Assembly: GCF_000576425.1 (NCBI RefSeq)
Contig: NZ_KK070000.1
Location: 35,500-99,499 of the forward strand
DNA from: Brachybacterium phenoliresistens
Lineage (GTDB): Bacteria; Actinomycetota; Actinomycetes; Actinomycetales; Dermabacteraceae
Direction: 5' to 3'
Length of the DNA: 64,000 nt
The position numbers were made by a program, and so were the translations under genes. Below are positions 58,700 through 64,000 of the stretch, one piece after another. Position 1 is the first letter of the stretch; each line of letters starts with the position of its first letter. The notes beneath the pieces are model-generated. The model did no database searches. It saw only the letters and a program-made list of their open reading frames with translations, and was not told the origin of the DNA.

Positions 58700-59359
58700 G
58701 TGACTACTCCGCCCGCCCCTCGACGCCGCGACGACCCGCGCATGCAGACCGTCGAGATGGCGGCGCTGAACATCCCGGGCACCGAGGAGGAGGTCTTCGG
58801 ATCCGGTCCGGTCCTGCCGCCGCTGCCGCGCTGGCAGATCGCCCTGCTCATCGCGGGCGGCGGCGCCGTGGGCGCCGTGCTGCGCTTCCTGCTGCAGCTC
58901 CTGCTGCCCTCGACGACCACCCCGACACTCGTCGAGATGCCCTGGTCGACGCTCCTGGCCAACACCCTGGGATGCCTGGCCATGGGCCTGCTGGCCGGCG
59001 GCATCCAGGTGCGCCGGGACGCCCCGCGCTGGCTGTTCCCCGCGGTGGGCACCGGCATGATCGGCGGGTTCACCACCTTCTCCACCGTGGTCCTCGAGGG
59101 ATCGGCGATGATCGGCGCCGAGTTCCCGCGCCTGGCGCTGCTGTACGGGACGCTCACCGTGCTCCTCGCCGTGGTCGCGATCATGGTCGGCCTGATGGTC
59201 GGGCGCGTGAGCGCCCGCGCCGCCGGCCTGGCCCGGCTGGGACCCACATCCCGGCTCGCGGGCGTGCGCCCCGCGCGCCTGCAGCGCCCCGCCCGCAGCG
59301 GGCACCGCCGGCGCCGGGTGGAGCCCGCCCCCACCCCGAACGAGGAGGACGCCTCATGA
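58700..59359 (+). CDS. crcB: CrcB/Fluc fluoride channel, long form
   Basis: 219 residues. About 45 polar residues precede four membrane helices. LANTLGCLAMGLLAGGI (helix 2, with the polar Asn) and GMIGGFTTFSTVVLEG (about 118-133, the Phe-rich pore helix with the sodium-binding break) are the Fluc signatures. A 55-residue basic C-terminal tail (RPARSGHRRRRVEP) is unusual for the family. It overlaps crcB2 by ATGA; paired genes usually give a heterodimeric channel. Confidence 0.88.
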   Translation: MTTPPAPRRRDDPRMQTVEMAALNIPGTEEEVFGSGPVLPPLPRWQIALLIAGGGAVGAVLRFLLQLLLPSTTTPTLVEMPWSTLLANTLGCLAMGLLAGGIQVRRDAPRWLFPAVGTGMIGGFTTFSTVVLEGSAMIGAEFPRLALLYGTLTVLLAVVAIMVGLMVGRVSARAAGLARLGPTSRLAGVRPARLQRPARSGHRRRRVEPAPTPNEEDAS

Positions 59360-59763
59360 CGGTCCTGGTCGCAGTGCTGCTGGTGGCGATCGGCGGCGCC
59401 GTCGGCGCCGTCGCCCGCTGGGGGATCGGCGAGGGCTGGAAGGCTCTGCGCGAGCGCGACGGGCGCCCCTCGATCATCCTGGACCTGGTGCCCTGGCCCG
59501 TGTTCCTCGCCAACATCCTCGCCTCCTTCCTGCTGGGCGTCTTCGTCGCCCAGCTCGGCTCGGCCTCCGCCGGCGGCGCCCGCCTCGGCTACCTCCTGCT
59601 GGGCACCGGGCTGTGCGGGGCGATGTCCACGCTCAGCAGCGCCGCCATCGAGATCGTCGACCTCTCCCGCCGCCGGTTCACCGTGATCGGGGTGGGGTAC
59701 CTCCTGCTCAGCATCGGTGCGGGCATGTCCGCGCTGTGGCTGGGCCTGGTGATCGGCCGATGA
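59356..59763 (+). CDS. crcB: CrcB/Fluc fluoride channel, short form
   Basis: 135 residues, four membrane helices. ARWGIGEGW, LANILASFLLGVFV with the conserved Asn, and GTGLCGAMSTLSSAAIEI, where the usual G-G-F-T-T-F-S is altered to C-G-A-M-S-T-L-S, so the Phe residues lining the fluoride path are replaced. In heterodimeric pairs one subunit can degenerate in this way. Coupled on both sides by ATGA overlaps, to crcB1 upstream and to the CopD-CtaG gene downstream. Confidence 0.83.
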   Translation: MTVLVAVLLVAIGGAVGAVARWGIGEGWKALRERDGRPSIILDLVPWPVFLANILASFLLGVFVAQLGSASAGGARLGYLLLGTGLCGAMSTLSSAAIEIVDLSRRRFTVIGVGYLLLSIGAGMSALWLGLVIGR

Positions 59764-61685
59764 GCCGGGCCCGCACCCCGCAGGCCCCGCGCTCCCGCCC
59801 CGGCCCGGGCTCCGACGACCGTCGTCCGCCCCGCCCCGGCGACCAGCCCCCGGGCGCGGCGCTCCCGCTCCCGGCGGTGGTCGCCCTGGTCGCCCTGGCC
59901 GTCGCCGGGGTCGCCGCCCTCGCCGCCGCCACCGCCGCGCTCGCCGCCGGGGACAACGTCGTGCTCATCGACGCCGGGGCGATCGCCCGCCACGGCGCCC
60001 CCGCCGCCGCGGTCCTCGCCGACCTCTCCGGCGCCCTGACCCTCGGCGGCAGCATCGTCGCCGCCTGGATCGTCCGGGAGGAGTCCGCCCGGTCCCGGGC
60101 CCTGCTGGTCTCCGCGATCTGCGCCGGCGTCTGGACCCTCGCCCAGGCCCTCGCCCTGGCCTTCTCCTACGCGGTCGCCACCGGGCAGCCCGTGGGATCC
60201 CCGCGCTTCGGCTCCGACGCGTCCGTGTTCCTCGGCACCGACCTGGGGGTCTGGCTGATCACCGGCGTCGTCGTCGCCGCCCTGACCACGTCCGTGGCCC
60301 TGCTCGGATCCTCCGTCGCCCTCGCCCGGGCGGTGGTGCTGCTGGCGGGCCTGGGCCTGTTCGCGAAGGCGATGACGGGGCACGCCGCCGGGGACGCGAA
60401 CCACGAGGTCGCGACCTCCACCATGCTCGTCCACCTGCTGGCGATGGGGATCTGGGTCGGCGCCCTCGGCGTCCTGCAGCTGCTGCCGCCCGGGCCGGAC
60501 CGCGACAGCGCCGCGGTGATCCGCCGGTTCTCCCACCTCGCCCTGATCGCCTGGTGCGCGCTGCTGATCAGCGGGGTCTGGGCCCTGTCGGTGCGGATGA
60601 ACGGCCCCTCCGACGTGCTGACCAGCCTGTACGTGCAGATCGGGGTGGCCAAGGCGGTGCTGCTGGGCATCCTGGCCCTGTTCGGGCTGCGTCAGCGGCG
60701 CCTGCTCGCGGGACGGGTGGAGGCCGATGCCGGCGCCCGCATCTCCGCCTCGGCAGGACCCGGGGCCGGGGCCGCGGGATCCGGGGCGGCCGTCCCGGAG
60801 CCGATCCGGGAGTACCGCCGCCTCGCGGTCCTCGAGCTGGGACTGATGGGCATCGCCGTGGGCCTGGCCGCCGCCATGTCGAGCTCACCGCCTCCCGCGC
60901 AGCAGTCGGCCGCCGCGACCGGACCGGCGGGCATCCTCACCGGCTACCCGCTGCCGCCGGCCCCGGGCCTCGTCGAGCTGCTGACGACCTGGCGGCCGGA
61001 CGCCTACGCCCTCGCCGCCGCGATCGTCCTGCTGCTGCTGTGGTGGCGGCCCACCGGTCCCGCCCGGTCGTCGCGCTCCAGCCTCGCCCTGCTCGCGGCC
61101 TGCGCGGTGATGGTCCTCATCACCTCCAGCTCCGTCGCGGTGTACGCGAAGGTGCTGGTCTCCGCCCATCTGATGGAGCACCTGCTTCTCATGCTGCTGG
61201 TCGGCCCGGTGCTCGGCGCCCTGGTCACGCTCCCTGCGGCGCTGCGCCGGGCCGCGGGGACGGACCAGGACGCCCCGGCCGAGGACGGCCGGCGCTCCAC
61301 CGCGGTGCTCGCCGCGCTCGGCGCCGTGCCGGTCCTGCTGCTGGTCGCCGTGTATGCGACGCCGCTGCTGCGCCTGGCCCTGGACGGCCATGCGGCCCAC
61401 CTCGCCCTGCTGCACCTGGCGGTCCTCGCCGGCGCCGCACCGGTCGCCGCGTCGCGCCTGGCCCGGGGCCGCGCCCTCGTGCTCGTCACCCCGCTGCTGG
61501 TGGTCCTTGCGGCGGGGATCGTGCTCATGACCGGCTCGGACCTCATCCAGTCCAGCTGGTTCGGGGCGACGGGGCGCACCTGGCGCGCGGATGCCCTGGC
61601 CGATCAGCGCCAGGGCGGCATCGCCGTCACCGCGATGGCCGCCGGGGCGCTCGCCGCCGTCCTCCTCGTGCTGCGCCGCCGCTGA
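59760..61685 (+). CDS. CopD-CtaG fusion membrane protein
   Basis: 641 residues with about fourteen hydrophobic helices. The first half (about 40-340) is CopD-like, with GHAAGDANHEVATSTMLVHLLAMGIWVGAL carrying His residues that could bind copper. The second half (about 390-641) is the Caa3/CtaG domain of cytochrome oxidase assembly factors, marked by SAHLMEHLLLMLLVGPVLG and GSDLIQSSWFG. Such fusions occur in many actinobacteria and are thought to bring copper across the membrane. A polar 35-residue N-terminus comes first. Starts on an ATGA overlap with crcB2. Confidence 0.87.
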   Translation: MSRARTPQAPRSRPGPGSDDRRPPRPGDQPPGAALPLPAVVALVALAVAGVAALAAATAALAAGDNVVLIDAGAIARHGAPAAAVLADLSGALTLGGSIVAAWIVREESARSRALLVSAICAGVWTLAQALALAFSYAVATGQPVGSPRFGSDASVFLGTDLGVWLITGVVVAALTTSVALLGSSVALARAVVLLAGLGLFAKAMTGHAAGDANHEVATSTMLVHLLAMGIWVGALGVLQLLPPGPDRDSAAVIRRFSHLALIAWCALLISGVWALSVRMNGPSDVLTSLYVQIGVAKAVLLGILALFGLRQRRLLAGRVEADAGARISASAGPGAGAAGSGAAVPEPIREYRRLAVLELGLMGIAVGLAAAMSSSPPPAQQSAAATGPAGILTGYPLPPAPGLVELLTTWRPDAYALAAAIVLLLLWWRPTGPARSSRSSLALLAACAVMVLITSSSVAVYAKVLVSAHLMEHLLLMLLVGPVLGALVTLPAALRRAAGTDQDAPAEDGRRSTAVLAALGAVPVLLLVAVYATPLLRLALDGHAAHLALLHLAVLAGAAPVAASRLARGRALVLVTPLLVVLAAGIVLMTGSDLIQSSWFGATGRTWRADALADQRQGGIAVTAMAAGALAAVLLVLRRR

Positions 61686-61698
61686 GCGGGCGGCGCGG

Positions 61699-63105
61699 TC
61701 AGCGGAACAGGCCGCGGGCCGCGCGCAGACGGTCCAGCAGCTCGTCCCGGTCCACGAACGGCACCAGCCCCTCGGCCGCCCCGGACTCCGGGGAGGGAGT
61801 GCGGCGCTGGGCATCGGCCGCGGAGTCGAGCGCCCCGCGCAGGCGACCCAGAAGGCCCGCGTCCTGCACGGTGCGGCGGCGCACGGAGGCGTCCGCTCCG
61901 GTGCGCAGACGGCGGAAGGCATCGGCCGCCGGGGCGTCCTCGCGCACCGCGCGCAGGAAGTAGGCGGCCACATCGGCCTGCTCGACGAGCACGGGGAGGA
62001 CCCCGCCGCTGACCCGCAGCTGCCCCAGAAGGACCAGGTCGTCGCGGGATCGCGGGAACGCGCCCAGGAACAGGTCGGGGGAGCCGGAGGCGGTGCGGGG
62101 CACGATGTCCCGGGGGAGGTAGCCGGCGCCCTGCTCGTATCCGGTCGCGAGGATGACGACGTCCGCGCCGAGCACCGTGCCGTCCACCAGCTGCAGGTCG
62201 CCGTCGGCGGTGACGGAGGCGACGTCCGCGGCGGGCGTGATGCGCCCCTCGCGGATCCGGTCGGCGACGTCGTCGGAGATGATCACGCGGTCATCGAGCA
62301 CGTCGGCCGTCGGGCGGGGGAGGCCGAGGTCCGCGGGATCGCCCACGGTGCCCTTGGCGACGAGATCGGCGATCCGCGCGTTGACGCGGCCCAGCAGGGC
62401 GGGCTCGCGGGCGGCCGCCACGTCCCCGGGCACGGGGCCGATGCGCCGGGGGACGATCCAGTGGCCGGTGCGCACGGACCAGTGCACCCAGCCGGCGCGC
62501 CGCGCCGCATCCACGGCGATGTCCGCCGCGGACTGGCCGGAGCCGACGACCACGACGCGCCGGCCCTCGAGCCCGTCCCCGCCGTTCCAGTCGCGGGCGT
62601 CGAGCACCTGCGTGGTCGAGGGGAGGTCCGCCGCCCATGCGGGCCGATGCGGACGCTCGCTGATGCCGTGGGCGGCGATGATCGCCCGGTAGACGTGGAC
62701 GTGCCCGGTGGACAGCTCCACCTGCCAGGTCCCCTCGCCGAAGGGCTTGGCGTAGCGCACCTCGGTGCGCGGCAGGAAGTGGTCGGTCAGCTCGTGGCGC
62801 GCGGCGTACGCCCGCAGGTACTTCGCCATCCGCCCCGGATCGAGGAAGGTCGGGTAGGACGCCGGCTGCAGCATGTCCTCGAACTGCGTGAAGTCGCGTG
62901 AGGAGACCATCTCCATCGCCGGCCACACGGGCGAGTCCTCGCGCTCGAGGTTCCAGATGCCGCCGACGTGCGCGGCGCGGTCGACGAGGTCGAAGGGGAC
63001 GTCGAGCGCCTTCAGCGCGGCGGCGGCGGCGAGCCCGGCGGGACCGGCGCCGACGACCAGGACCTTCTCGCGCGGGGGGATCTGCTCGTCGTGGAGCGTG
63101 GACAT
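61699..63105 (-). CDS. Flavin-containing monooxygenase-like protein
   Basis: 468 residues. VVGAGPAGLAAAAALKAL (about 17-34) binds FAD, VVVGSGQSAADIAVDAARR (about 193-211) binds NADPH, and FTQFEDMLQPASYPTFLDPGRMAKYL resembles the FMO substrate loop. LATGYEQGAGYLP matches the conserved A-T-G-Y motif. The family oxidises soft nucleophiles or ketones; no substrate clue nearby. GGAAGG precedes the ATG by 7 bases. It faces the CopD-CtaG gene 13 bp away. Confidence 0.86.
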   Translation of the reverse strand: MSTLHDEQIPPREKVLVVGAGPAGLAAAAALKALDVPFDLVDRAAHVGGIWNLEREDSPVWPAMEMVSSRDFTQFEDMLQPASYPTFLDPGRMAKYLRAYAARHELTDHFLPRTEVRYAKPFGEGTWQVELSTGHVHVYRAIIAAHGISERPHRPAWAADLPSTTQVLDARDWNGGDGLEGRRVVVVGSGQSAADIAVDAARRAGWVHWSVRTGHWIVPRRIGPVPGDVAAAREPALLGRVNARIADLVAKGTVGDPADLGLPRPTADVLDDRVIISDDVADRIREGRITPAADVASVTADGDLQLVDGTVLGADVVILATGYEQGAGYLPRDIVPRTASGSPDLFLGAFPRSRDDLVLLGQLRVSGGVLPVLVEQADVAAYFLRAVREDAPAADAFRRLRTGADASVRRRTVQDAGLLGRLRGALDSAADAQRRTPSPESGAAEGLVPFVDRDELLDRLRAARGLFR

Positions 63106-63167
63106 ACGACGACCTTCCGATGTCGGGGCGTTCTGGGCCGGCGCACCGGCAGGCGGCGCACCCCGTC

Positions 63168-63173
63168 ATCCTA
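63168..63173 (-). promoter_or_regulatory. -10 element of the monooxygenase gene
   Basis: TAGGAT on the minus strand; predicted leader about 55 nt. Confidence 0.4.
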
Positions 63174-63196
63174 GTGCGGGGGCGTCCCCGGGCAGT

Positions 63197-64000
<804 letters not shown>

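Noticed and set aside
58624..58700. Fluoride riboswitch upstream of crcB
   Set aside because: The only plausible transcript start is at the GTG itself, and the hairpin at 58633-58670 lies before the -10, where it fits as the E2 operon terminator.

Overview
The window is about 64 kb of very GC-rich DNA (estimated above 70 %) with almost exclusively GC-ending third codon positions, TGA as the dominant stop codon, many 4-base ATGA/GTGA gene overlaps and frequent GTG starts. The gene set is that of a high-GC Gram-positive actinobacterium: mycothiol synthase (MshD), a MutT1-type Nudix/histidine-phosphatase fusion, the Ssd-TadA-TadB/C-Flp-TadE pilus locus next to an MrfA-like helicase, nitrobindin plus YgfZ, DUF2516, and DUF4190. 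I would place it in the Micrococcales, near Brachybacterium/Dermabacteraceae, but that is an inference from gene content. No tRNA, rRNA, CRISPR array, phage or intact transposon was recognised. The stretch looks like ordinary chromosome.

Layout. 1-9.4 kb: end of a PAP2-like membrane protein, a HemK-like methyltransferase divergent from a DUF1998/MrfA-like helicase, then a six-gene tad (tight adherence) pilus operon read right to left. 9.4-23.8 kb: housekeeping genes (xthA, two SDR/pyrimidine genes, a zinc peptidase, DedA, a SPOUT RNA methylase, class II aldolase, a FUSC membrane protein, YgfZ/nitrobindin, mshD and mutT1). 23.8-30.4 kb: the phosphate operon pstSCAB behind a clear PHO box, followed by a MacB-type ABC pair. 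30.4-44.1 kb: rhodanese, CPBP protease, M20 amidohydrolase/SDR pair, pyruvate phosphate dikinase, purB-csoR-mpg, amylosucrase, hisC-like aminotransferase and a spermidine-synthase-like protein. 44.1-50.3 kb: a Tat-exported PHP-domain protein divergent from a Gfo/Idh/MocA oxidoreductase, an MFS carrier, anmK. 50.3-54.9 kb: a histidine kinase convergent with a receiver-only regulator, a HEAT-repeat protein and a membrane glycosyltransferase. 55-58.6 kb: E1 alpha, E1 beta and E2 of a 2-oxoacid dehydrogenase. 58.7-64 kb: two crcB genes coupled to a CopD-CtaG fusion, an FMO-like monooxygenase and a DUF1345-like membrane protein.

Two patterns cut across the genes. First, at least 17 genes start with a -10 hexamer of the form TANNNT (or CA..AT), then 6-7 bases, then the start codon, which is the geometry of leaderless transcripts. 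Second, seven intergenic stretches beginning just after stop codons hold short tandem repeats of 18-25 bp, and one of these sits beside a perfect 22-bp inverted repeat at about 30.5 kb. The least explained functional unit is the kinase / receiver / HEAT / glycosyltransferase cluster, which has the parts for phosphorylation-controlled exopolysaccharide synthesis but no DNA-binding output domain.
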